Positions 48,402-59,667 of a DNA stretch of 64,000 bases are shown here, piece after piece. The notes below the pieces were generated by a model, which was given only the letters and a program-made list of their open reading frames with translations, was not told the DNA's origin and searched no databases. The DNA comes from JAIOQJ01 sp963718635 (GTDB lineage Bacteria; Planctomycetota; Planctomycetia; Gemmatales; Gemmataceae): assembly GCA_963718635.1 (NCBI GenBank), contig OY970367.1:1674001-1738000 (forward strand), in the 5' to 3' direction. Every line of letters begins with the position of its first letter. Position 1 is the first letter of the stretch. Made by a program: the position numbers and the translations under genes.

Positions 48402-49164
48402 TCACCGCTTCGGTGGATCGCGATAAAACCATGGATATTGCCCCTCGCCCCAGCCTCGAACCCAACCGGGATTGGCCCAGGTGCGGCGTTGAAAAGCCGC
48501 GGCCAAGTAGGCGACGTTTCTTTCGTCGCCGATATCGCAAGAATGAAACTCTACTTGCGCTTTCTCAGAGAATGCTCGAACGATCGTGTGGAGATTTTTC
48601 TTGTTCGACGCCTCCATCAGATTTTGAATGTTGATATGTTCTCCGATAACGGTCGCCGTCTGTCGATTGAAGCTGACCGTTTTAACGGAGGGCGCGACAA
48701 TCCCCATGAAAACGCCGCCATCACTGAATTCGCCATGTCCGCCAAAAACCAGTCTCTCGACACTTCCTACAGGGAATCGGGCAAGCGGTTGCCACATCGC
48801 AGACGCTGAAAAGATCGGTGTAAATGAAAGCCGTGAGGCCGAAATGGGCGCGGGCTGACTCGGCCCACTCTTCCCGTTCATGAACATCTCCGGCAACCAC
48901 AACGATTATATTTCCGTTCGCAAATGGCTGGATTGGGTTGTCGATCACGGGACAAAGCCGCACTGCTTGCGGCGACCGAGAAGTTGATGTCTCTCGGTCC
49001 ATCACAATCTGCTTTGGCTTTTTTGCAAGGATGGGCGACCAGACGTTGAAGAATTCCAGTTCGGGGACGTATGGAACTTGGTGTGTTGGTGCCGGCAGCA
49101 CGGTAGGATCGGCGAAGGCGAGGGCTGGCATCGTGAAAAGGATTGCGATAGATGAAATTCGCAT
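48402..49164 (-). CDS. Secreted protein with caspase-like His/Cys features, interrupted by frameshift
   Basis: Signal peptide MRISSIAILFTMPALAFADP. The first frame carries NGNIIVVVAGDVHEREEW and HFGLTAFIYTDLFSVCDV. After a shift near 48785-48800 the second frame gives VERLVFGGHGEFSDGGVFMG and, about 65 residues on, KAQVEFHSCDIGDERNVAYL, ending GWGEGQYPWFYRDPPKR. A GHG histidine and an HSCD cysteine at this spacing, after hydrophobic strands, recall clan CD (caspase-like) dyads as in DUF4347 or CHAT proteins. That is a distant inference, not an identification. The two frames overlap by about 180 bases, so the exact join is uncertain. Confidence 0.6.
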
Positions 49165-49206
49165 TTGCGCTCCTCGGGGCGTTTCGTCGTTCCAGTAGCT
49201 GATACC

Positions 49207-49247
49207 GAAAGCGCTCCGCTGCGCAAAGCCTTCGCGTCGCGGCTAAC
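49207..49247. repeat. Single arm of family 3 repeat (41 bases)
   Basis: Identical to one arm of the 11299-11389 palindrome (GAAAGCGCTCCGCTGCGCAA...GGCTAAC). The partner arm is absent. It immediately precedes the tandem repeats at 49251-49545. Confidence 0.9.
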
Positions 49248-49250
49248 AAG

Positions 49251-49545
49251 CTCCATCGCTGGCGCGTCCGGTTGACAAAACGCCTTCCGTTTTCCCACGA
49301 TTTTCTCGCAAAGTCCCTTATGGAAATATTTCCACAAGGGACTTTGGAGAACCCGTCAGCTTACGCTGCTTGGCTCGCCTACTTACTCCATCGCTGGCGC
49401 GTCCGGTTGACAAAACGCCTTCCGTTTTCCCACGATTTTCTCGCAAAGTCCCTTCAGGAAATATTTCCTGAAGGGACTTTGGAGTGCTCGGCTCGCCAAC
49501 TCACTCCGTCGCTGGCGCGTCCGGCTACCAAGACGCTGCCCGCGG
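49251..49545. repeat. Tandem 135-bp repeat with 36-bp palindromes
   Basis: Unit 1 (49251-49385) and unit 2 (from 49386) start with CTCCATCGCTGGCGCGTCCG. A third, partial unit starts at 49504. Units 1 and 2 each contain a 36-base palindrome: 49310-49345 (AAAGTCCCTTATGGAAATAT...) and 49445-49480 (AAAGTCCCTTCAGGAAATAT...). The base differences in the second keep or restore pairing. The rest of the gap (49165-49206, 49546-49613) has no gene. Confidence 0.92.
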
Positions 49546-49613
49546 ACTTGCAGACCACATACTAGCTTAGGAGCGCTGCCGCAACAAATTTCGTTTTGCA
49601 CCAAGCCGCCAAT

Positions 49614-51412
<1,799 letters not shown>

Positions 51413-51509
51413 GTTCCCTGCTGCTGAAAGAATCTATCGGTTCGGCGTGTATATTATGTTATCGTTTGCGCGATAGGCTGAATAGGGCGGAATCGTTTCG
51501 GAGGCAGGC

Positions 51510-52004
51510 ATGCGTCTCTCCATTCTAGCGGTTGTTTTTCTTTCCTTGCTTTCCGCTGCTGCCGGCGCGGAGCCGGAAGTCAAACTGGAAAAAATCAAAG
51601 CGGCCGAAGTCGAAAAGATGATCGCCGCTCACCTGGGGAAGGTGGTGTGCGTTGATGTCTGGGCCGAGTTCTGTCCGCCTTGCAAAAAGAAGTTTCCCCA
51701 TCTGGTGCAGCTACACAAAGACCTCGCCAAAGAGGGCCTTGTTTGCATCAGTCTAAGTGTCGACCTGGAAGAGAATCTGGATGGAGCGCTCGGTTTCCTC
51801 AAGAAACAGGGTGCTACGTTTCCCAATTACATTCTCTGGGATAGCGAAACGGAGAAAGATCTGCTCGAAAAGAAATTCGAACACACCGCGCCCCCTATTT
51901 TCCACGTCTACGATCGAACGGGCAAGCGCATCAAAACTTGGGAAGGCGGGATTAAGGAAAACGAGATCGACGAACTGGTTCACGAACTGCTGAAGAAAAA
52001 ATAG
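51510..52004 (+). CDS. Secreted thioredoxin-like (TlpA/ResA-type) protein
   Basis: 164 residues. Signal peptide MRLSILAVVFLSLLSAAAGA, then CVDVWAEFCPPCKKKFPHLV with the redox motif CPPC and the cis-proline region HTAPPIFHVYD. A periplasmic thiol-disulfide oxidoreductase role (cytochrome maturation or disulfide repair) is inferred. GGAGGCAGGC precedes the ATG. Divergent from lepA. Confidence 0.92.
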   Translation: MRLSILAVVFLSLLSAAAGAEPEVKLEKIKAAEVEKMIAAHLGKVVCVDVWAEFCPPCKKKFPHLVQLHKDLAKEGLVCISLSVDLEENLDGALGFLKKQGATFPNYILWDSETEKDLLEKKFEHTAPPIFHVYDRTGKRIKTWEGGIKENEIDELVHELLKKK

Positions 52005-52170
52005 GCTGTGCAGCAGAGCATTTTTCTACACTCGTCTAAAGAATAGCGGAGTTCCGACAAAAAGATTTTGGACAAAAAATAAGAACTGCATCAAGCATCG
52101 TGGAAAGATCATCCGAATCGGACGCGTGGCGATGGGTTGTGCAAACGAAATCCATTAATCAGCTATTATC

Positions 52171-52225
52171 ATCCGAGCCAGACGCGTAAGCGGCAGGATC
52201 CATCGCTTACTCGTCCGGCTCGGAT
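52171..52225. repeat. Imperfect inverted repeat, family 6
   Basis: Arms ATCCGAGCCAGACGCGTAAG and CGCTTACTCGTCCGGCTCGG flank a short loop; a related left-arm half (ATCCGAATCGGACGCG) lies just upstream near 52111. It follows the thioredoxin gene's 3' end. Confidence 0.78.
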
Positions 52226-52271
52226 CTGCTGTTGAATCTCAACAAAGCACAAGGCGGCGTCTTTTCGACGC

Positions 52272-52433
52272 TTAGAAATTCACATGGCCCATCAGGAATA
52301 GAATCAACAACACGATCAAGATTAACCCCACGATGCCGCCGCCGCCTGCCATCGCATTATTGCCGCTGCGATAGCCGTAGCCGCCGCCTAGCAACATGAG
52401 AATCAACACCACGACGAGAATAGTTACGATCAT
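52272..52433 (-). CDS. Small hydrophobic glycine-rich membrane protein (DUF3309-like)
   Basis: 53 residues, too short for routine ORF listing. It begins MIVTILVVVLILMLLGGGYG, has a glycine-rich turn, and a second membrane segment (GLILIVLLILFLMGHVNF). AGGAACAAAAA lies before the ATG at 52433. Proteins of this size and pattern (two helices with GGG linker) are common in proteobacteria and planctomycetes. Function unknown. Confidence 0.78.
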   Translation of the reverse strand: MIVTILVVVLILMLLGGGYGYRSGNNAMAGGGGIVGLILIVLLILFLMGHVNF

Positions 52434-52563
52434 TTTTTGTTCCTGAATGAGGTCAAATCAGTTTGTTCGGAATCTCAACTATACCCGATTATTCTAAAAA
52501 GTGTCAGAAAATGCCTGACATTTGGATGAGAAGATTGCCGTGACCCCTGATCTTCGAACTAAC

Positions 52564-54189
52564 TCACTTAATTGATTCCTCTTCCTTCATGGGCGGGCTG
52601 GTAATGTGCTTTTTCCAGTGGGCGTCGTCGGTTTTAGGAAAGTCGCTGCGGAAGTGAGTTCCTCGCGATTCCTCGCGGAAGAGAGCCCCTTCAATCATCA
52701 GGCGAGCGATGGTAAGCAGGTTTTGCAACTCCCAGCCGCTCCGATCTTTGAATTCGCGGATCAGCACATAACGGCACCAGAACTCGACATCGTGCTGCGC
52801 TTCAAGGAGCCGAGTGCGATCGCGAACAATGCCCATCTTGCGCACCATCAGGCTTCGCAGCGAATTCGTCAAGTCGGCGACATCAAGGGCATCGGTCGAG
52901 GCCTCCGGGTTACTTTGAAAGTGAAGCGGCAGCGCTTTCAGATCGCCGAGAGTGTTAATAGCTGCTTTGGCAGCGCCCCGAGCGCAGATGGCGCCAAAAA
53001 CGAGGCCTTCGATCAATGAATTCGAGGCAAGCCGATTGGCCCCGTGCAACCCGCTTGAGGTAACTTCGCCGGCCGCCCAAAGACCCGGCAGTGTCGTACG
53101 TCCCTCCATATCGACCGTAACCCCGCCGATCATATAGTGGGCGCCAGGCCGAACGGGAATTCGATCGCGCGTGATATGCAGGCCAAAACTGTGGCAGACG
53201 CGATTGATCCCCGGAAAGCGCTCGCGAACCAGAGCCGGGTTGAGATGCGATAAATCGAGATAGACGTTTGGGTGTTGCGTGCGCTCCATGCAGCGGAAGA
53301 TGGCTCGGGAGACAATATCGCGCGGGGCTAGTTCCGCCCGTGGATCTTCCGTGAGCATGAAGCGCTCGCCGTGCACATCCCGCAAATACGCGCCTTCGCC
53401 GCGGACGGCCTCGCTGATGAGATAACGCGAAGAGCCGGCGACGTAGAGAACGGTGGGATGAAACTGCATGAACTCCATATCGCGCAGCTCCGCCCCGGCC
53501 CGAAAAGCCGCAGCCATGCCGTCACCGGTTGCCACGGGCGGATTGGTCGTTTCGCGATAGACCATGCCGCAGCCGCCTGCGGCCAGGATCACTTGCTTTG
53601 CCCAGATGAGTAGATGCCCGATGCCGGGCCGCCAGACCGAGGCGCCGACGCAGACGCCTTCGTGCTTCAACAAATCGAGAGTGATTGTCGCATCTTGCAG
53701 CGTGATATGGCGCGAGCCTTTGGCCCGGGCGATCAGGGCACGCATCACTTCATGGCCGGTCGCGTCGCCGAGCGCGTGAACGATGCGGCGATGGCTATGG
53801 CCCCCTTCGCGCGTGAGAGCCAACTCGCCGTTTTCCAGATCGAAGATGGTGCCGAAGCGGACGAGATCGCCGATCTGCATCGGCGCTTCGCGAATAACCA
53901 GATCGACGACGGCCGGGTCGCAGAGCCCGGCCCCGGCTATCAACGTATCGTCGATATGGTTGGCAAAATTGTCTTCGGGGGAAAGCACCCCCGCGATGCC
54001 GCCCTGGGCGTAGGCACTGTTGCTTTCGCGCAGCGTGTCCTTGGTGATGACGAGCACTTCCAGATCGTCCGGCACTTCCAAGGCAGCGCGAATGCCGGCG
54101 ATGCCCGCGCCGATGATCAGAACGTCCGTGAATTGATGGAGAGCGCGCCGGGCGTCGAAGGCGACCAGATAACGGTTAGGGGGTGTCAT
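52564..54189 (-). CDS. nadB: L-aspartate oxidase (NadB)
   Basis: FAD enzyme oxidising aspartate to iminoaspartate for NAD synthesis. FAD-binding loop VLIIGAGIAGIRAALEVPDD, SNSAYAQGGIAG, then GREGGHSHRRI-type (LTREGGHSHRRIVHALGDAT), HPTVLYV and RDIVSRAIFRCMER, and the C-terminal GLWAAGEVTSSGLHGANRLA. 541 residues, normal. Start ATG at 54189. No nadA or nadC adjacent. Confidence 0.95.
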   Translation of the reverse strand: MTPPNRYLVAFDARRALHQFTDVLIIGAGIAGIRAALEVPDDLEVLVITKDTLRESNSAYAQGGIAGVLSPEDNFANHIDDTLIAGAGLCDPAVVDLVIREAPMQIGDLVRFGTIFDLENGELALTREGGHSHRRIVHALGDATGHEVMRALIARAKGSRHITLQDATITLDLLKHEGVCVGASVWRPGIGHLLIWAKQVILAAGGCGMVYRETTNPPVATGDGMAAAFRAGAELRDMEFMQFHPTVLYVAGSSRYLISEAVRGEGAYLRDVHGERFMLTEDPRAELAPRDIVSRAIFRCMERTQHPNVYLDLSHLNPALVRERFPGINRVCHSFGLHITRDRIPVRPGAHYMIGGVTVDMEGRTTLPGLWAAGEVTSSGLHGANRLASNSLIEGLVFGAICARGAAKAAINTLGDLKALPLHFQSNPEASTDALDVADLTNSLRSLMVRKMGIVRDRTRLLEAQHDVEFWCRYVLIREFKDRSGWELQNLLTIARLMIEGALFREESRGTHFRSDFPKTDDAHWKKHITSPPMKEEESIK

Positions 54190-54245
54190 GTTGACTTATG
54201 ATATGCACCCTGTATTGTTTCCGCCGCAAACAACGCTCGACGCTC

Positions 54246-55940
54246 TCATCGCTTATCTAATTTGATCTGCGGCGCTGGTTGCGCTTCAACGTCACGACGC
54301 CCGCTGACAGCCATGGTTCCAATAAACGGCATAATGCCCAATTCGTGTCGAATAGTCAGGCTTTCGCCGCCTTCGAAGGTCATCGACAAGAGCTTGATAC
54401 GATCCATCTGGGCAAACTTGGTGAAGAACTGCCCAGCTGGTCCATCCAAAGGAACGCCTGCGCTCTTTAGTAAAGGCATCATCCGCCTGCCGGACATTTC
54501 GATCTGAACTAACGGCGCCGGCTTGGGGCCATGTTTGGTGGTCAGGACTTCTTTCATCACTTCTTTGGCATGAGCGCCGAAGGTCACGAAGAGCGCATCG
54601 GGAGCGAAAGCCACGTAAACGGAACTCTTGGTGAATATCTTTTGCGCTTCAGCGGGCATCTGCGCGCCGACGGTGATTTCGTGAACGTTGACCTTCCCGA
54701 CCTGGAAGACATCCACTTTAACTTCATCGCTGATATACTTCGGTGAAAACTTCAAAGCCTCTTTGATTGCCTTTTCCAGTGCGGCCGTTTCTTTCACGGT
54801 CATTGCCCCCACGGCCGTGTATTGCCCATTCGCATCGGGTCCGCGAAGACTGGCGGCAAAGTCCAAGTTGCCGCCTTTGAGCGTCCGATCGATCGTCGCC
54901 ATCACCTCAAAGTAAAAGGTCTGGACTTCTTTCGGCGCCTCTTTGATATCGCTGCCAATCGCTTTCCATTTCACGTTGATGACAGAATTGAGCAGTCGTT
55001 GAAAGTCTTCCACGAACAGCGGGGCTTGCAACAGAACGTGAGCAGTTGAGTCGGCGCCGATGATGCCAGTGAAATCGTTCTTGGTCGGCTTAAGCGTGGA
55101 GAACGATTTGGCGAGCGATGAGCCGCTCTTCGGCTCCATCGTTGTTTCAAGGGTAAAGGCACCGGTCTTGTCATCAAGGTCGAGCCGGAATGAGAGTTCC
55201 TTCGTGGCCTGAGCGCCAGTCTTGAGCCAGCGCAGGCCGGTGCGCGTGGCATCGTCGAGAAGATCGCGCTCTTCGGGCGGCATTTCCAAAGCCTTGGTCA
55301 TCCCGGCCGCCTGCGCCAGAAATTCCAGCCCGCCTTTCTTCAATTCGTCAGGCACTCGGTCAATAAGCAGGCGCACGACAAACGCGGCCGTTTCTTTGTC
55401 GTTAACGACTTCGGCTGGATCGAGAAGTGATTTTACATCAAGCTTGACCGTCGAGAGACTGATATACGCGTAGTTTTTCTTGAACTGCAGCGTCGAATCG
55501 ATGGGAGAATTGGGCACTGGCAGCGTCCAAATATCTCCTTTCTGTTCCGGCTTGAAGCCTAACCTTACGAGTGTGGCGATGAACTCTTTCTCATTCGTAA
55601 TCGGCACCAGGGCGACGGCGGAACTCTTCGAGAAATCCCCGGTCATCAAGCCTTCGCCGATTGTCGTATAGAAAGCAGCCGGTCGCTTGGTGTCAATGCC
55701 GGCCAGAAAATTCGGATCCAAACCTTTGATGACTTGCGTTTCGAATTCTTTATAGATCGGCGCCGCCAGAAATTTCTTGGCTGAAGTCTTGGCGACATCA
55801 AGCAACTGATCAAAGGATTTCATCTGAACGATGATCGCCGGCCCGGCGTTCTTCGAGTCAGCCGGAATCGGCGCTGCGGCGGTAGTTGCAGCAAACAGCG
55901 GGGCAGCCACAAAAGCAAGGACTAAGAGATACGGTTTCAT
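54246..55940 (-). CDS. Secreted protein of unknown function (DUF3352-like outline)
   Basis: Signal peptide MKPYLLVLAFVAAPLFAATT (start 55940, GGAGCTCGCC upstream). A repeat of two similar halves seems possible: KEFIATLVRLGFKPEQKGDI / TDSTLQF... and VDVFQVGKVNVHEITVGAQM. DQLLDVAKTSAKKFLAAPIY near the N-terminus. No catalytic motif recognised. It precedes nadB on the same strand by about 57 bases and may be cotranscribed. Confidence 0.75.
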   Translation of the reverse strand: MKPYLLVLAFVAAPLFAATTAAAPIPADSKNAGPAIIVQMKSFDQLLDVAKTSAKKFLAAPIYKEFETQVIKGLDPNFLAGIDTKRPAAFYTTIGEGLMTGDFSKSSAVALVPITNEKEFIATLVRLGFKPEQKGDIWTLPVPNSPIDSTLQFKKNYAYISLSTVKLDVKSLLDPAEVVNDKETAAFVVRLLIDRVPDELKKGGLEFLAQAAGMTKALEMPPEERDLLDDATRTGLRWLKTGAQATKELSFRLDLDDKTGAFTLETTMEPKSGSSLAKSFSTLKPTKNDFTGIIGADSTAHVLLQAPLFVEDFQRLLNSVINVKWKAIGSDIKEAPKEVQTFYFEVMATIDRTLKGGNLDFAASLRGPDANGQYTAVGAMTVKETAALEKAIKEALKFSPKYISDEVKVDVFQVGKVNVHEITVGAQMPAEAQKIFTKSSVYVAFAPDALFVTFGAHAKEVMKEVLTTKHGPKPAPLVQIEMSGRRMMPLLKSAGVPLDGPAGQFFTKFAQMDRIKLLSMTFEGGESLTIRHELGIMPFIGTMAVSGRRDVEAQPAPQIKLDKR

Positions 55941-56168
55941 GGCGAGCTCCAATAAGACGTTGGTCGAAGCAGCTTGGGTAGTATAGCGTTGGCGAGCCTA
56001 CCTGCGTAAGCAGCCGGGTGATGAATCGCTCGGGTTCTGTTAGCCGGACGCGCCAGCGACAGAGTTTTCATTAGTGCGACGAGCCGTCTCATTGCAGCGG
56101 AGCGCTCTCGGCAGGCAAGCGGAGCGAACAGGCCGGGAGGCCTGTTCCCACAAAAAACAGCATTCTCT

Positions 56169-56307
56169 CTCGTTTGACGCTCTTGCGTCGAACGTCTTAA
56201 TCGACGCTCTGCGTCGATTAAGACGCCCTCAGTTTAGTCGTGCTTCCTTTACTCCGCAATCGACGCAGAGCGTCGATTAAGACGTTCGACGCGGAGCGTC
56301 AAACGAG
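56169..56307. repeat. 50-bp-arm inverted repeat, family 7
   Basis: Arms 56169-56219 and about 56258-56307, CTCGTTTGACGCTCTTGCGT and ACGCGGAGCGTCAAACGAG at the outside, AATCGACGCTCTGCGTCGAT type inside. Each arm itself contains the hairpin ATCGACGC / GCGTCGAT. It lies in the gap 55941-56318 with an inverted SSR unit at 56041-56059 and a CAGGCCGGGAGGCCTG core. No gene in this gap. Ends 12 bases from the purD stop. Confidence 0.88.
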
Positions 56308-56318
56308 GGAAAAAAGAA

Positions 56319-57618
56319 CTATCCTTTACCCGCCTTCAGCGCCTTATCCGCGATATCCGTACGGAAGTGCATGCCGACGAACTTGATCTTCGCCACCGCT
56401 TCGTAGGCGTTCTTTTTTGCCTGGGCCAGCGTGTCGCCGAGCGCTGTCACGCCCAGGACTCGGCCGCCGTCGGTGACGATGCGGTTGCCATCGAGCTTCG
56501 TCCCGGCATGGAAAACTTTGACGTTCGGCATTCGTGCGACTTCGTCTAAGCCCGAGATCACTTTGCCGACTTCGTATTTGCCGGGGTAGCCGCCGCTGCA
56601 CATGACGACGCAGACGGAAGGCCGGGGATCCCATTCGACCTCGCTGGGATCCATTTCGCTCAAAGTTTCATCGACCACCTTTTCGAGCAGTTCGAACAAA
56701 TCGCTCTTCAGGCGCATGAGCAGGGGTTGCGTTTCAGGGTCGCCGAAGCGAGCGTTGAACTCCAAGACGCGAATCCCTTGATTGGTGATCATGATGCCGC
56801 CGTAGAGCAGTCCCTTGAACGGGAAACGGCCGCGCTTCATCGCATGGACCACCGGCACGAAAACGTCTTTCTCGATACTGGCCATCAGTTCCGGCGTTCC
56901 TTTGGGCGCGGGACAGTAGGCGCCCATGCCGCCGGTGTTGGGTCCCAGATCGTCATCGAAGACGGCCTTATGATCCTGCGTGGCGGGCAAGGGGAGAATG
57001 GTGCGATTGCTCACAAGGGCGAAGGCGCTGAGTTCTTCGCCGTCGAGGCGTTTTTCGATGACGATCTGCCGTCCGACTTTCGGGCCGAACTCCTCGCGTA
57101 TCATGATTCGCTCGACGGCCTTCTTCGCTTCATCGTTGTTACGGCAGACGAGCACGCCCTTGCCCGCCGCGAGGCCATCCGCTTTCACCACGACCGGATA
57201 CTCGCGCGATTCCACCCAATACTTTGCGGGGTCGGGGTGATCGAAAACCTTAAACTCGGCGGTCGGCACGTCCGCGTTGCGCATCAGCGTTTTGGCGAAG
57301 ACCTTGCTTCCTTCGATGCGTGCCGCAGCTTTGGAGGGGCCAAATACGCGCAGGCCTTCCTTCTGAAAGAAATCGACGATGCCCTGAGCGAGCGCATCTT
57401 CGGGCCCGATTACGGTGAACTCGATCCCTTCTTTCTTTACAAAGCGGATCAGCTTGTCGAAATCGTTGATGCTGTTCACTTCGATGGGGACGTTGACGCC
57501 ATCAATGGCGGTGCCGGCGTTGCCCGGCGCAGAAGACTTTTTCGACGCGCGGCGATTGCGCCAACTTCCACACCAGGACGTGTTCGCGTCCACCTTTGCC
57601 GACGACCAAAACTTTCAT
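56319..57618 (-). CDS. purD: Phosphoribosylamine-glycine ligase, interrupted by frameshift
   Basis: Purine biosynthesis, ATP-dependent ligation of glycine to phosphoribosylamine. N-terminus MKVLVVGKGGREHVLVWKLA from the ATG at 57618, then CAPGNAGTA joined across a missing base near 57522-57530. ATP-grasp: VVVKADGLAAGKGVLVCRNN, EKRLDGEELSAFALVSN, GPNTGGMGAYCPAPKGTPEL, VLEFNARFGDPETQPLLMRL. The remainder continues to the end in one frame. Purine synthesis is normally essential, so the single shift is probably artefactual. Confidence 0.92.
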
Positions 57619-57721
57619 TCATAATCCAAGTTGGAAATGGGAGAGATGATTTTTTAGTCGAAGGAGATGAATTTGTCCGGCTTTATTGAGCGGTGGCGAA
57701 AGTTCGCCGCAGTAAATGAAA

Positions 57722-57747
57722 GAAGCCCGCGCGAATGCGCGGGCTTC
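57722..57747 (-). terminator. Rho-independent terminator of the Cys-rich gene
   Basis: Perfect 11-bp stem GAAGCCCGCGC / GCGCGGGCTTC with a GAAT loop. On the minus strand it is followed by TTTCATTT. It is 20 bases beyond the Cys-rich gene's stop at 57767. Confidence 0.85.
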
Positions 57748-57766
57748 GGGGTTTGTTGCACGAGGC

Positions 57767-58757
57767 TTAGTGGCTGCAGCTGCTGCAGGTAGCAGCGACG
57801 CCGCAAGCCGAATCGCAGCACTTGCTCTTGTGGCAGTGGCCGCCGAACTTGCCCTTCAGACCGCTGAAGAAGCCGCCGCTGCTGCAGCAGGTAGTCGGGG
57901 CACAAGCGTCTGCACAAGGAGCAACCGGAACGTCCTTCTCAACCCAGCGGGCAACTTTGCGAACGCCCTTCACCACTTCGGTGCAAGGCTCGCAAACCGT
58001 CACGCAGCGGGTAGCCTGGTAAGGAACCGAGACCTTACGGCATTCGGTGTAGGTCACCGTCTTGCAGACCGGGACGCACTTCGTCTTCACAACTGGCACA
58101 ACGCAAGTTTCGGTCACGCACTTGTAGGTGCAGACCTTCTTGCAAACCGGCACGCACTCTTTGACGAGCTTGGTCTTGCAGACCGGTACGCATTCCACGC
58201 ACTTGTCGCAAACCAATTTCTTCTTCGTCTTCGTGCAAGGCGTCGAGCAGGCGGTGGCGCATGGGTCGCAGCTGTTGCCGCAGCTTCTTGTGGCCGCCGA
58301 ACAAGCTGATCGTCGGGACTTCAACGCATTCCCAGTGGTGGCTGTAGTGCGTCTTCTGAACGTTTTCGGTCACTTTGACGCATTTCCAGTGGGAGACCAT
58401 TTCGGTCTTCTCTTCCCAGCAGGGAACTCGCTTGACGATCGTGCGGGTCTCGTTGACCGTTTCGCAGACCTTCTGGTATTCGGTCACTTGCTTGGTCTTG
58501 GTCTCGTTGACCGTTTCGCACTTGTAGGCGGTGTAGGTCTCTTGCTTGGTGACGGGTTTGTACACCGTCTTGGTACACTCGAAGGGCTCATCGACGCATT
58601 CGAGCACCTTGACCTTGCAGGTCGCCGGTGCACAAGCGGCCGGAGCCGGTACGGGAGCGCAGGGGGCCGGGATCGGTTCAGCGCCATTGGCGATGAATGG
58701 GGCGAGAGCCAGGAGCGCACCCGCATACAGGAATTTGCGCAGGCCTTTAACGAACAT
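57767..58757 (-). CDS. Secreted Cys-rich repeat protein, interrupted by frameshift
   Basis: About 330 residues. Signal peptide MFVKGLRKFLYAGALLALAP. Valine/threonine/cysteine-rich repeats (VYKPVTKQETYTAYKCETVN, VTEYQKVCETVNETRTIVKR) lead into a second frame with CVECVPVCKTKLVKECVPVC, TYKCVTETCVVPVVKTKCVP and a Cys-rich C-terminus. A one-base shift near 58283-58290 splits it (FGGHKK versus RSCGNSCDPCATAC). Very regular Cys spacing suggests a disulfide-linked extracellular or cell-wall polymer; a relation to planctomycete YTV-type wall proteins is possible but unproven. Confidence 0.78.
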
Positions 58758-59124
58758 TTTTCAGACTCCTCTGATTCCGAAAGGGGGTCGCCCGTGGTCG
58801 TCGTCCGCAATCCATTACACAGATTGAGGGACCCCGACGCCGACGTTCGACATGCACTCGACTATGACCCACTTTGGCAGAATGGCAAAGCAAACAGAGA
58901 TGGAAAAGCTGCAAATCAGGGGCTATTTGAGTGGGAGTTTGCGAGTCGGCGGAAAAGAGCGGATTGTGCGGAGAAGAGGGGCGTGTAAGATTTGCAAAGG
59001 GTTTTGATAAACGCGCGACGAAATGGCTCACTCGTCTATTCGGCTCTCCTGGCTCAATCCTGAACACGGCCGCTTGGCGTCTATCGCGCTTTCGGATTCA
59101 ATAGAGCTTCTCCCAGGAGCATTC
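58758..59124. other. Divergent intergenic region without a gene
   Basis: 367 bases upstream of both the Cys-rich gene (minus) and hpt (plus). Frames crossing it are shadows without motifs. AGGAGCATTC right before 59125 is the hpt ribosome site. No strong promoter pair was seen. Confidence 0.5.
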
Positions 59125-59655
59125 ATGCAACGCGATATTCCCGTCCTTATTTCCGCAGACCGCATCCAGCGCCGGATCGACGAACTCGCTAAGGAGATCG
59201 CTGCCACGTATCAAGGCCAGCCGGTCACCATCGTCGGGGTCCTCACCGGTTGCCTGGTGTTTCTGGCCGACCTGATCCGCCGGCTCGATCTTCCTTTGCG
59301 CATCGCGCTAGTGCAGGCATCCAGTTATCGCGGCGCGGTGACCTCCGCCGGGGCGCTGCACGTCCAAGACGACTTGCTTCCCGACCTGCGCGGCCGGCAT
59401 ATTCTGCTCCTCGACGACATCCTCGATAGCGGTCAAACCCTGAACTTCTTGCTCGAACATCTGAAGACGCTTGGAACGGCTTCCGTCCGTGCCGGGGTTC
59501 TCCTCCGCAAACAAGGGACGCAGAAGGTAGCTCTTGAGCCGGAATTCTGCGGCTTCGCCATTCCCGATGAATTCGTCATTGGCTACGGCCTTGACTATAA
59601 CGATGAATATCGCCACCTCCCCTATATCGGGGTGCTTCCCCACGATGCGCGGTGA
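59125..59655 (+). CDS. hpt: Hypoxanthine phosphoribosyltransferase
   Basis: Purine salvage, hypoxanthine/guanine plus PRPP to IMP/GMP. PRPP-binding motif HILLLDDILDSGQTLNFLL and the N-terminal VTIVGVLTGCLVFLADLIRR plus the substrate loop ASSYRG. C-terminal DEFVIGYGLDYNDEYRHLPY is the purine-binding region. 176 residues, normal. Start ATG at 59125 with AGGAGC at 6 bases; the frame runs open to 59023 without support. A glycosyltransferase follows 12 bases downstream. Confidence 0.94.
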   Translation: MQRDIPVLISADRIQRRIDELAKEIAATYQGQPVTIVGVLTGCLVFLADLIRRLDLPLRIALVQASSYRGAVTSAGALHVQDDLLPDLRGRHILLLDDILDSGQTLNFLLEHLKTLGTASVRAGVLLRKQGTQKVALEPEFCGFAIPDEFVIGYGLDYNDEYRHLPYIGVLPHDAR

Positions 59656-59667
59656 CGACCCCCATTC

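Noticed and set aside
58128..58988. Plus-strand frame opposite the Cys-rich gene and its promoter
   Set aside because: Antisense shadow of the repeats; no motif and no ribosome site.
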